Assembly: GCA_015064855.1 (NCBI GenBank) | Contig: SVRK01000008.1 | Location: 1-52,841 of the forward strand | From: Oscillospiraceae bacterium | Lineage (GTDB): Bacteria; Bacillota; Clostridia; Oscillospirales; CAG-272 | Length of the DNA: 52,841 nucleotides | Reading direction: 5' to 3' | Shown: piece by piece, positions 46,134-52,841 of the stretch | Layout: each line of letters starts with the position of its first letter | How positions within the stretch are numbered: position 1 is the first letter of the stretch | The notes under the pieces: model-generated | The model's database searches: none | Seen by the model: only the letters and a program-made list of their open reading frames with translations | What the model was told of the DNA's origin: nothing | Translations under genes and position numbers: made by a program

Positions 46134-48131
46134 ATGGCGTCAAAAGGATATACAGACCAAAGCATATCGTCATTAAAGGGAGCAGACCGTGTACGTAAAA
46201 GACCTGCGGTTATTTTCGGCTCTGAAGGACTCGAGGGCTGTCAGCACTCGTTTTTTGAAATTCTTTCAAACTCAATAGACGAGGCGCGCGAGGGTTACGG
46301 TAAGGAAATTGTAATCACTGTTTATAAGGATAGGACAATCGAGGTTGATGACCGTGGTCGTGGCGTCCCGCTTGATTACAACGAAAAAGAGGGCAGATAT
46401 AACTGGGAGCTTGTTTATTGTGAGCTTTATGCCGGCGGTAAATACGAAAACAATAACGCAAAGGGTGCGTATAAGTTTTCACTTGGTTTAAACGGCTTGG
46501 GCGCTTGTGCGACACAATACTCCTCCGAGTTTATGGATGTATATTCCTATAAAAATGACACTCTTTATGAAATTCACTTTGAAAAGGGAAATCCTGTTTC
46601 AAAGCTTATAACCACTCCTCTTGAGGGTAAGGATAGACGCACTGGCACATTGACTCGCTGGAGACCTGACCTTGAGGTGTTTACCGACACTAAAATTCCT
46701 TTAGAATATTTCTTTGACGTTCTTCATAAGCAGGCCGTTGTTAATGCAGGCTTAAAGCTTGTTTTACGCTATGAAAACGACAAGGGCAAGTTTGAAAAGA
46801 CCGAGTTTTTATATAAAAACGGTATCTCTGACTACCTTGCAGAAATGACGCTTGAATCCTCAATAACAGAGCCTATATATTGGGAAATGAGCGATAAGGG
46901 TAGAGATAGAGAGGACAAAGAGGATTACGAATTAAATGCTCAAATTTGCTTCTGTGTTTCAAACACCATAAATGCACTTGAATATTATCACAACTCAAGC
47001 TTTTTGGAGCATGGCGGCTCGCCCGATAAGGCTGTAAAACGTGCCTTTTTAACTGAGCTTGATAAGTATTTGAAGTCGAACAATAAATATTCACGCAATG
47101 AGAGCAAAATCACATTTGGAGATATTCAAGATTGCCTTGTTTTAATTATCAACAGCTTTTCAACCAAGACCTCTTATGAAAACCAGACGAAAAAGGCTAT
47201 TACCAATAAATTTATTGAGGATTCACTTTGCGAGTTTATAAGAAAGAAGCTTGAAATCTATTTTGTTGAGAATAGAGCACAAGCAGAGCTTTTTGCAAAT
47301 CAGGTTCTTATAAACAAGCGCTCACGTGAAAGAGCAGAAACCGCAAGACTGGATATAAAGAAAAAGCTAACTACCTCAAGCTCGGATCTTACAAATGGTG
47401 TTGAAAAGTTTGTTTCATGCCGTTCAAAGGACCCAGAGGTTAGAGAGCTTTATATAGTTGAGGGTGATTCAGCGTTGACGTCCTGTAAGCTCGGTCGTGA
47501 TTCCGAATTTCAGGCTATCATTCCAGTAAGAGGTAAAACACTTAACTGCTTAAAAAGCACATATGATAAAATCTTCAAGAGCGACATCATAATTGACCTA
47601 CTAAAGGTTATTGGCTGTGGTGTTGAGGTTGAAGCAAAGACAAAGGGCAAGGACGGTGTTTCCACCTTTGATTTGAATAACCTTAAATGGCGCAGAATTA
47701 TTATCTGTACCGATGCCGACGAGGATGGCTTCCAGATTAGAACTCTTATTCTTACAATGTTCTATCGACTTTTGCCAACGCTTATAAAAGAGGGCAAAAT
47801 CTTCATTGCCGAATCTCCTCTATACGAGATAACCACCTCAAAGGATAAAATATATTTTGCATACAACGAGCCGGAGAAGGCAGAAATCATTGCAAAGCTA
47901 GGTGACGAAAAATATACGGTTCAGCGTTCAAAGGGACTTGGTGAAAACAATCCTGAAATGATGTGGGAAACGACCATGAATCCGGAAACAAGACGTCTAA
48001 TTCAGGTTACCCCTGCTGATGAAACCGAAACAAGAATTATATTCGAAACCTTGCTTGGTGATGATATAACCGCAAGAAAAGAGTTTATCGCGCTAAACGG
48101 TCCAAGATATATGGATATGGCTGATATATGA
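46134..48131 (+). CDS. Divergent GyrB/ParE-like type IIA topoisomerase subunit, orphan
   Basis: The 665-residue product has the GHKL ATPase domain (SNSIDEA at about 45-51, DDRGRGVPLD at 72-81 and the glycine-rich LGLNGLGA at 117-124), a transducer domain and a Toprim domain. Glu443 (EGDSA) and Asp527/Asp529/Asp531 (TDADEDG) form the metal site; the usual DADVDG is DADEDG here. It ends with the GyrB/ParE-type tail RSKGLGENNPEMMWETTMNPETR in shortened form. Many motifs are altered relative to housekeeping GyrB and ParE, and no GyrA/ParC gene follows, so it is likely an accessory paralogue whose partner lies elsewhere. The gene overlaps tadA by four bases. Confidence 0.85.
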   Translation: MASKGYTDQSISSLKGADRVRKRPAVIFGSEGLEGCQHSFFEILSNSIDEAREGYGKEIVITVYKDRTIEVDDRGRGVPLDYNEKEGRYNWELVYCELYAGGKYENNNAKGAYKFSLGLNGLGACATQYSSEFMDVYSYKNDTLYEIHFEKGNPVSKLITTPLEGKDRRTGTLTRWRPDLEVFTDTKIPLEYFFDVLHKQAVVNAGLKLVLRYENDKGKFEKTEFLYKNGISDYLAEMTLESSITEPIYWEMSDKGRDREDKEDYELNAQICFCVSNTINALEYYHNSSFLEHGGSPDKAVKRAFLTELDKYLKSNNKYSRNESKITFGDIQDCLVLIINSFSTKTSYENQTKKAITNKFIEDSLCEFIRKKLEIYFVENRAQAELFANQVLINKRSRERAETARLDIKKKLTTSSSDLTNGVEKFVSCRSKDPEVRELYIVEGDSALTSCKLGRDSEFQAIIPVRGKTLNCLKSTYDKIFKSDIIIDLLKVIGCGVEVEAKTKGKDGVSTFDLNNLKWRRIIICTDADEDGFQIRTLILTMFYRLLPTLIKEGKIFIAESPLYEITTSKDKIYFAYNEPEKAEIIAKLGDEKYTVQRSKGLGENNPEMMWETTMNPETRRLIQVTPADETETRIIFETLLGDDITARKEFIALNGPRYMDMADI

Positions 48132-48580
48132 TAGAGTACACACAAGACGAAAAATATATGCTCTTAGCACTTGAAGAGGCAAAAAAGGCTGAAAGCGAGG
48201 ACGAGGTGCCTGTCGGCGTTGTAATAGTCCGCGATGGCGAGATAGTATCGAGAGCCTATAACACTCGTGAATATGGCAAAAACGCGCTCTATCACGCCGA
48301 AATCAAAGCAATCGACGAGGCTTGTAAAAAATTAGGCGGATGGCGCTTGGTTGGATGTACTATGTACGTAACCCTTGAGCCTTGCCCTATGTGTGCTGGC
48401 GCAATAGTAAACGCGCGTGTAGAAAGAGTAGTCTTTGGCGCACCTGATAAAAAAGCCGGTGCATTTGGTACAATGCTAAACCTAACCGACTACCCACTTT
48501 TTAAACCGCAAATTACAAGCGGAGTCTTAAAAGACGACTGTGCAAAAATTCTAACCGAATTTTTCAAAAAGAAAAGATAA
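48128..48580 (+). CDS. tadA: tRNA-specific adenosine deaminase
   Basis: It converts A34 to inosine in the anticodon of tRNA-Arg(ACG). The 150-residue protein has the zinc-deaminase motif HAE (His56, Glu58) and PCPMC (Cys86, Cys89), with normal family length. The start overlaps the stop of the topoisomerase-like gene (ATGA), so its translation is coupled to that gene. It is followed at once by a terminator. Confidence 0.94.
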   Translation: MIEYTQDEKYMLLALEEAKKAESEDEVPVGVVIVRDGEIVSRAYNTREYGKNALYHAEIKAIDEACKKLGGWRLVGCTMYVTLEPCPMCAGAIVNARVERVVFGAPDKKAGAFGTMLNLTDYPLFKPQITSGVLKDDCAKILTEFFKKKR

Positions 48581-48585
48581 AAAAG

Positions 48586-48615
48586 AAAAACGCGACACTG
48601 TGTCGCGTTTTTTGC
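48586..48615 (+). terminator. Terminator after tadA
   Basis: AAAAACGCGACAC pairs with GTGTCGCGTTTTTT across a one-base loop. The core GCGACAC/GTGTCGC recurs in the terminator at 50040-50070. Confidence 0.9.
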
Positions 48616-48654
48616 ATCTGATACCACTGTTTTTGCAACTTACATATAGATGAC

Positions 48655-48683
48655 TTGACAAAAGTGGGCAAGGTGTATAAACT
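48655..48683 (+). promoter_or_regulatory. Promoter of the LytTR operon
   Basis: A perfect TTGACA at 48655-48660 is followed 17 bases later by TAAACT (48678-48683), or 15 bases later by TATAAA (48676). AAAGGAGAG and the ATG at 48708 follow. Confidence 0.6.
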
Positions 48684-48707
48684 AAGAACAGAAAAGGAGA
48701 GTGAGAT

Positions 48708-49145
48708 ATGAAAATCATAATCGAAACGGATAAAAATATCAAGGAAACAGAAATTCACATAAAATGCTCGCACGTTGACGATGATTTAAAGGAAATAATA
48801 TCAAGCCTTTCCTTGGAGGATTTGAAATTTGCGGGGTATATAGAGGACGAAACATATTTTATTCCTTTAAATGATATTTTGTATTTTGAGGCAGTAGATT
48901 CTAAAATATTCTTTTATACAAACGGAAAAACATACGAATCTGCCTTAAAGCTTTATAAAATTGAAGAAACGACAAAAAGCACGTCGTTTGCAAGAATTTC
49001 AAAAACAACTATTGCGAATTTAAGAAAAATGACAAGCATCAAAAAGGCAGAGAACAGTAGGTTAATCGCCACTATGGTAAGTGGAGAAAAACTCATTGTT
49101 TCACGCCAATACGTGTCAGAAATCAAAAGAAAGCTGGGGGTGTAA
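48708..49145 (+). CDS. LytTR-domain transcription regulator
   Basis: A 145-residue DNA-binding protein. Its second half (about 45-145) is a LytTR domain, seen in IPLNDILYFEAVDSKIFFYT and FARISKTTIANLRKM. There is no receiver domain; instead a short alpha/beta N-terminal segment of about 40 residues. Stand-alone LytTR proteins of this form usually sit beside DUF3021 membrane proteins and control their own operon; that is the arrangement here. AAAGGAGAG precedes the ATG, and two bases separate it from the next gene. Confidence 0.9.
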   Translation: MKIIIETDKNIKETEIHIKCSHVDDDLKEIISSLSLEDLKFAGYIEDETYFIPLNDILYFEAVDSKIFFYTNGKTYESALKLYKIEETTKSTSFARISKTTIANLRKMTSIKKAENSRLIATMVSGEKLIVSRQYVSEIKRKLGV

Positions 49146-49147
49146 TT

Positions 49148-49540
49148 ATGTTAAAAAGATATATAAAGAACGTACTAATTTCCTTGGGCTGTGGCGCACT
49201 TGTATTTTTTATGGCTTCACTTGGAGATAAAGAGGTATTTGATATTAACTTTTTCAGAATGCTTGAAACAATGCTATTCATAGTAGGAAGCGCTGGCTTT
49301 TTTATCTATGAATTTTCTAAAAACGCAATTTTGAACGGAGTACTGCAAACCTTTGTAATGGTAATAACAGCAGTAATAGTTCCTATGGCATTCGGCATCG
49401 TTGAATACAATTTATGGGGAATACTTTCAACCATTGGCGCAATAGCAATACTTTATCCTACAATTTTATTTATAGTTAGTAAAATTCAAAAAAACAACCT
49501 AAAGAAAATTAACGAAAAGCTATCGAAAAACAGAGAATAA
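49148..49540 (+). CDS. DUF3021-type membrane protein
   Basis: A 130-residue protein with four predicted helices (about 7-25, 36-54, 63-83 and 91-111) and a basic tail. It is the usual partner of stand-alone LytTR regulators and may restrain the regulator at the membrane (inference from family context). Start two bases after the LytTR stop, with GGGGGT as the nearest ribosome binding site. Confidence 0.82.
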   Translation: MLKRYIKNVLISLGCGALVFFMASLGDKEVFDINFFRMLETMLFIVGSAGFFIYEFSKNAILNGVLQTFVMVITAVIVPMAFGIVEYNLWGILSTIGAIAILYPTILFIVSKIQKNNLKKINEKLSKNRE

Positions 49541-49542
49541 TT

Positions 49543-50040
49543 ATGCTGAATTTTTTTAAAATACTTTCACTTGATTTTATTTATATAACGACATCAGCAT
49601 TAATGACATTATTTGCAAACATATTATTAAAAATATTCATTCGACTAGTAATGCCAAGAAACAATGAAATAATTATGATTGCCATTTCACTATTCTCTTC
49701 AATATTGTTTTCATTGCTACTTGTTTTTATAAAGCACTATTTGAAAAACAAAAAGCACTCAAAAAATACTTATTTTTATAAATATGATGGCGTAATAAAG
49801 GATTTAGTAATGCTTTTAAAAGATGGTGAATATATAATTGTAATTTTGCTTTTTAGCATTGGCATAATATGTAGCATTATGGATTTTAAGGCACTTATTA
49901 TTTATAGTCCTATGATTTGGTTAGACAATATACTTGATATTAAAATTCTTGCATCTTTTTTATCAATAACAACTGTGCTGATTGTGTATTTTGTCTATCT
50001 TTTACTGTATAGGCATTCACTTTATAAAGATAATAAATGA
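49543..50040 (+). CDS. Four-helix membrane protein of unknown function
   Basis: No family recognised. The 165-residue product has about four hydrophobic segments (about 10-30, 42-64, 94-115 and 130-153), with basic loops (KHYLKNKKHSKN) between the second and third. It begins two bases after the DUF3021 gene with only a weak AGAGAA ribosome binding site, and it is the last gene before the terminator. Its place in the LytTR-DUF3021 operon suggests it is the effector or the regulated output. It is more AT-rich than its neighbours, and the codon choice follows that. Confidence 0.7.
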   Translation: MLNFFKILSLDFIYITTSALMTLFANILLKIFIRLVMPRNNEIIMIAISLFSSILFSLLLVFIKHYLKNKKHSKNTYFYKYDGVIKDLVMLLKDGEYIIVILLFSIGIICSIMDFKALIIYSPMIWLDNILDIKILASFLSITTVLIVYFVYLLLYRHSLYKDNK

Positions 50041-50070
50041 AAAATGCGACACTACGTGTCGCATTTTTGC
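50040..50070 (+). terminator. Terminator of the LytTR operon
   Basis: AAAAATGCGACAC pairs with GTGTCGCATTTTT across a three-base loop. The stem begins inside the stop codon of the last gene and repeats the core of the tadA terminator. Confidence 0.9.
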
Positions 50071-50079
50071 TGTTTATTT

Positions 50080-50108
50080 CGTAGGGACAGGCGTCCTCAA
50101 CTGTCCGG
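50080..50108 (+). repeat. Short palindromic element A
   Basis: GTAGGGACAGG...CTGTCC forms a small hairpin. The sequence type is a common interspersed repeat of Clostridia (recognised by form; not searched). It is the most distal of three elements stacked behind the aminotransferase gene. Confidence 0.6.
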
Positions 50109-50109
50109 C

Positions 50110-50145
50110 TTATTTCTTCAAACTCTTAACAAACTTTTTAGCCTC
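50110..50145 (-). pseudogene. Fossil C-terminal tail 1
   Basis: On the minus strand this piece reads EAKKFVKSLKK followed by TAA. The last seven residues (FVKSLKK) are identical to the C terminus of the aminotransferase at 50295-51467. It has no start codon or ribosome binding site and is a remnant. Confidence 0.55.
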
Positions 50146-50186
50146 CTTTGTAAAGGGAGGTGTCTGCCTTGGCAGACGGAGGGATT
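50142..50186 (+). repeat. Short palindromic element B
   Basis: CCTCCTTTGTAAAGGGAGG and TGTCTGCC...GGCAGACGGAGGGATT form two hairpins. It has the same layout and orientation as element C at 50247-50297. Confidence 0.75.
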
Positions 50187-50191
50187 TAAAA

Positions 50192-50239
50192 TTACTTCTT
50201 CAAGCTCTTTACAAACGCCTCAATCTTAGTCAAAGCCTC
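50192..50239 (-). pseudogene. Fossil C-terminal tail 2 of the aminotransferase
   Basis: On the minus strand it reads EALTKIEAFVKSLKK then TAA, the exact last 15 residues of the intact aminotransferase. Over the same codons it has only a few base differences from the intact gene end, and these are synonymous. It lacks any start and lies beyond the intact stop codon. Confidence 0.75.
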
Positions 50240-50246
50240 AGTTTTT

Positions 50247-50297
50247 GGCTCCTTTGTGCAAAGGGAGCTGTCAGCATAGCTGACTGAGGGATTGTCA
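50247..50297 (+). repeat. Short palindromic element C
   Basis: GGCTCCTTTG...CAAAGGGAGC and CTGTCAGC...GCTGACTGAGGGATTGTCA form two hairpins, as in element B. Its right end supplies the stop codon (TGA on the minus strand, 50297-50295) of the aminotransferase gene. Confidence 0.75.
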
Positions 50298-51467
50298 TTT
50301 CTTCAAGCTCTTTACAAATGCCTCAATCTTAGTCAAAGCTTCTGCTAAGTGCTTAACCGAGTAAGCATATGAAATTCTGGCAAAGCCCTCGCCGCTTTCT
50401 CCAAAAGCAGTACCGGGAACTATTGCACATCTCTGTTCATAGAGAAGTCTTTCACAAAATTCTTCACTAGACAGACCGAATGGAGCGATATTGGGGTAGA
50501 TATAGAAAGCACCCTCTGGCTCAAAGCATTCAATGCCTATTTTACGTAATCCTTCGAGAATAAACACACGTCTGCGGTTGTATTCCGCGCGCATCATATC
50601 AATATCCTCGTCACCGTTTTTTAGCGCTTCAATTGCTGCAAATTGTGACATAGTAGGCGCACACATAATTGCAAATTGGTGTAGCTTTAAAATTTGTACA
50701 GCAATCTCCTTAGGCGCACAAATATAACCAAGACGCCAACCGGTCATAGCATAAGCCTTTGAAAATCCGCTAGCAATTACAGTTCTTTCGCGCATACCGT
50801 CAATTGATGCAATAGAAACGTGAGTCTTACCATAGGTAAGCTCCGCATAAATCTCATCAGAAAGCACGCAAATATTAGTGCCACGTAATACCTCGGCTAA
50901 AGCCTCTAATTCTTCCTTTGTCAAAATAGCGCCTGTTGGGTTATTAGGGAAGGGAAGAATTAGCATTTTTGTTTTAGGGGTGATTGCCGCTTTTAATTCT
51001 TCAGGCGTAATTTTGAACTTATTTTCAAGCTTGGTGTCAATATGTACAACGCTTGCACCTATCATTTTTGCAATAGGCTCATAGCAAACAAATGAAGGCA
51101 CAGGTAAAATAACCTCATCGCCAGGCTCAAGGATTGTACGCATAGCAATGTCAATAGCCTCAGAGCCACCAACTGTAACGACAACCTCGTTTTTGTGGCA
51201 GTAGTCAAGGTTAAACTTGCGCTTCATATATTTTGAAATTTCTCCGCGTAATTCGGTCATACCCGCATTGGAGGTATAGTAGGTCTTACCCTTTTCAAGG
51301 CTCTCAATTGCGCTTTCACGAATGTGCCAAGGAGTAATAAAGTCAGGCTGTCCAACCGTCAAGGAAATAACATCATCCATCTCTGAAAGAATATCAAAAA
51401 ACTTGCGTATTCCAGATGGCTTAATCTCGCAAACGGTTTTAGACAGCATCTTGCTGTAATCTATCAT
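50295..51467 (-). CDS. Class I/II PLP-dependent aminotransferase
   Basis: A fold-type I aminotransferase of 390 residues, of the aspartate/alanine/aromatic kind. The Schiff-base lysine is Lys237 in SGFSKAYAMTGWRLGY; NNPTG at about 175-179, Asp204 in LSDEIYAEL and the C-terminal arginine region GEGFARISYA are present. The substrate cannot be told; PatA-like or aspartate types are both possible. It overlaps the Lrp/AsnC gene stop as ATGA, so an amino-acid-responsive regulator and the enzyme are made together. The stop codon lies at the border of palindromic element C, beyond which older gene tails remain. Confidence 0.9.
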   Translation of the reverse strand: MIDYSKMLSKTVCEIKPSGIRKFFDILSEMDDVISLTVGQPDFITPWHIRESAIESLEKGKTYYTSNAGMTELRGEISKYMKRKFNLDYCHKNEVVVTVGGSEAIDIAMRTILEPGDEVILPVPSFVCYEPIAKMIGASVVHIDTKLENKFKITPEELKAAITPKTKMLILPFPNNPTGAILTKEELEALAEVLRGTNICVLSDEIYAELTYGKTHVSIASIDGMRERTVIASGFSKAYAMTGWRLGYICAPKEIAVQILKLHQFAIMCAPTMSQFAAIEALKNGDEDIDMMRAEYNRRRVFILEGLRKIGIECFEPEGAFYIYPNIAPFGLSSEEFCERLLYEQRCAIVPGTAFGESGEGFARISYAYSVKHLAEALTKIEAFVKSLKK

Positions 51468-51946
51468 ATAAGTAAATTTCCTCTTTCGTCAACCTCACAG
51501 CTTCCGTAAATAACACCCTTGTCCTTGTATTTACGCAAAACGAAGTGAGTAGCAGTAGCAGTAACAGAATCAATAGGAGCAAGCTTCTGTGCGACAAAAT
51601 ACGCAACCTCTCTCATTGTCTTGCCCTCAATGATAAGGGCAAGGTCGAAGCCACCGCTTGACATAAGATATAGAGATTGAACCTCTGGGTAGTTATAAAT
51701 CTTTTCAGCAATTTTGTCAAAGCCACGGTCTCTTTGTGGGAGCACCTTAACCTCAATAATAGCGCTTACATATTCGCGCTCAGTCTTGTCCCAGTCGATA
51801 AGAGTCTTGTAGCCAAGAATGACGCCGTCCTTTTCATATTTTTTAATAGCATCCTTAATCTCGCCAACCTCTTTTGAGAGCATAAGAGCTATTTGCTCGG
51901 CAGTTAAAGTAGCATCGTCTTCGAGTAACTTTAAAATCTTATCCAT
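51464..51946 (-). CDS. Lrp/AsnC-family transcription regulator
   Basis: A 160-residue regulator with an N-terminal helix-turn-helix (about 1-50; LTAEQIALMLSKEVGEIKDAI) and a C-terminal RAM-type ligand-binding domain (about 65-150), where amino acids bind. AGAGGTGG precedes the ATG. The overlap with the aminotransferase gene implies it controls that enzyme, and probably itself, in response to an amino acid (inference). Confidence 0.9.
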   Translation of the reverse strand: MDKILKLLEDDATLTAEQIALMLSKEVGEIKDAIKKYEKDGVILGYKTLIDWDKTEREYVSAIIEVKVLPQRDRGFDKIAEKIYNYPEVQSLYLMSSGGFDLALIIEGKTMREVAYFVAQKLAPIDSVTATATHFVLRKYKDKGVIYGSCEVDERGNLLI

Positions 51947-52001
51947 AATCCACCTCTTAAAGTAAAATATAAATTTATATTATCATAAAAAATTTTATAT
52001 G

Positions 52002-52682
52002 TCAATTGTTTATTTCGGGTTTTAGTATTTTATCAACAACGGGAGTTATTTGTTTTGTTAAAACCTCGTACCCTTTTTCAGTCAAATGGCCGCCGTCTGT
52101 CGTGTATTCGTCATAAATTTCGCCCGTTTCTAAATTTAGAAGTGCCGAGTATAGGTCAACGTATTCGTACCCATATTTATTTGCAAGCATTTTTATTTGC
52201 ACGTTATTGTAAGCCGCCAATTGGTTTTTCTTGCCCCATTCGCCGCTCATAGACGTAAGGGAAAGCAAAATTATTTTAGTATTTGGAACATTTTCCTTAA
52301 AGCCAACGAGGATTTTCTCGTAATTTTCAAGCATTGAATCCATATTGTTAGCGCCTATTAGCATAACTGCAACCTTGGGATTTACGTCATATAGAGAAAC
52401 CTTGAGTCTTTTTTCAAGACCAACGGTTGTATCTCCGCCAATGCCTCTGTTTAAAACCTTGTATTCGGGATAAAAGCGAGAAACGTCGTATCCGTCGGTT
52501 AAGCTGTCGCCTAAGAAAACAATATCAATAGCCTCGGTTAAGCTTTCGTTTTCGGACTTGTACAGCTCGATCTTGCTGTTATAGTATTCCAACATAATGT
52601 TGCTGTCATTTTGCTCACATCCGCAGCTTGCCAAAGAAAAAAGAGTAATCGAAAACAAAATCAAAGAAATAAATTTTTTCAT
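52002..52682 (-). CDS. SGNH/GDSL-type hydrolase lipoprotein
   Basis: A 226-residue esterase-type lipoprotein. The signal peptide ends LASC with Cys20 as the lipid site, so it is anchored outside the membrane. The four SGNH blocks are Ser60 in GDSLTDG, the glycine of GIGGDTT, Asn112/113 in GANN and Asp196/His199 in DGGHLT. Such enzymes often remove acetyl groups from polysaccharides or peptidoglycan; the substrate here is unknown. GAGGTG lies six bases before the ATG. Single gene, 55 bases downstream of the Lrp/AsnC gene in the opposite sense of reading order, with no shared operon evident. Confidence 0.88.
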   Translation of the reverse strand: MKKFISLILFSITLFSLASCGCEQNDSNIMLEYYNSKIELYKSENESLTEAIDIVFLGDSLTDGYDVSRFYPEYKVLNRGIGGDTTVGLEKRLKVSLYDVNPKVAVMLIGANNMDSMLENYEKILVGFKENVPNTKIILLSLTSMSGEWGKKNQLAAYNNVQIKMLANKYGYEYVDLYSALLNLETGEIYDEYTTDGGHLTEKGYEVLTKQITPVVDKILKPEINN

Positions 52683-52756
52683 TATTCACCTCGTGAGTTT
52701 TTTTATAATTATATCACACTTTTTTCTTTTTGAAAAGAAAAAAATAAATTGTCAAG

Positions 52757-52841
52757 CTAAGTGCAACAGGAATTAACAAAAAATTCAAACAAATCAATAG
52801 GTTTACGATAACCAATAACTTTTTTGGGTCTGGCGTTGATC
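52757..52841 (-). mobile_element. C-terminal end of an IS30-family transposase (cut by window edge)
   Basis: Reading the minus strand from the window edge gives 27 residues (INARPKKVIGYRKP...) followed by TAG. NxRPKK.xGYRKP is the typical end of IS30-type DDE transposases. Bases about 52748-52765 (TTGTCAAGCTAAGTGCAAC) resemble the terminal inverted repeat of such elements and include the stop codon. The rest of the element lies outside the window. Confidence 0.75.

Overview
The window is an AT-rich stretch of chromosome from a low-GC, Gram-positive-type bacterium, most likely an uncultured gut-type member of class Clostridia. The main pointers are an AddAB (not RecBCD) recombination pair, a SpoVT-type sporulation regulator, a LytTR/DUF3021 pair, a RarA/MgsA ATPase, strong GGAGG ribosome binding sites and textbook sigma-A promoters. 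Short palindromic interspersed repeats of the kind common in Clostridia genomes are also present. The genus cannot be fixed from sequence alone. No tRNA, rRNA or CRISPR array was recognised, and the only mobile-element trace is the tail of an IS30-type transposase at the right edge.

Layout. (1) 1-4.0 kb: two paralogous secreted proteins with the same Cys-containing C-terminal module and duplicated promoters; the second carries BspA-type leucine-rich repeats. (2) 4.2-12.2 kb: an arginine biosynthesis cluster, argG-argH-argC-argJ-argB-argD-argF, tightly packed after argH, with a strong promoter and an ARG-box-like site before argG. The bifunctional-type ArgJ makes a separate ArgA unnecessary. 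(3) 12.4-15.6 kb: a single-chain ABC transporter (ATPase plus FtsX-type permease) with a very large ectodomain. (4) 15.8-18.0 kb: rarA on the minus strand, then a small membrane protein and a SpoIVFB-like site-2 protease. (5) 18.1-22.9 kb: a spermidine/putrescine importer, potA-potB-potCD, with permease and binding protein fused. (6) 23-25 kb: a TtcA-like tRNA thiolase, a CwlD-like amidase and spoVT. (7) 25.1-30.7 kb: xylAB, a divergent AraC-type regulator and a heparinase II/III-like protein. (8) 30.7-37.8 kb: a CvpA-like membrane protein with a long extra domain, aconitase, a phosphohexomutase and a lipoprotein. (9) 37.9-46 kb, minus strand: a GtrA-QueG fusion gene, addB and addA, probably one operon. 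(10) 46.1-50.0 kb: a divergent orphan GyrB/ParE-like protein overlapping tadA, then a LytTR regulator with two membrane proteins. (11) 50.1-52.8 kb, minus strand: three short repeats interleaved with fossil copies of an aminotransferase gene tail, the aminotransferase, an Lrp/AsnC regulator, an SGNH-hydrolase lipoprotein and the IS30 fragment.

The most unusual items are the GtrA-QueG fusion; the stacked C-terminal tails of the aminotransferase separated by palindromic elements; the twin surface-protein genes with a shared C-terminal module and duplicated promoters; and two modules (the ABC transporter and the LytTR operon), each bracketed by sequence-related terminator hairpins. Functional calls are read from motifs and overall protein similarity as I recognise it; no database search was run.
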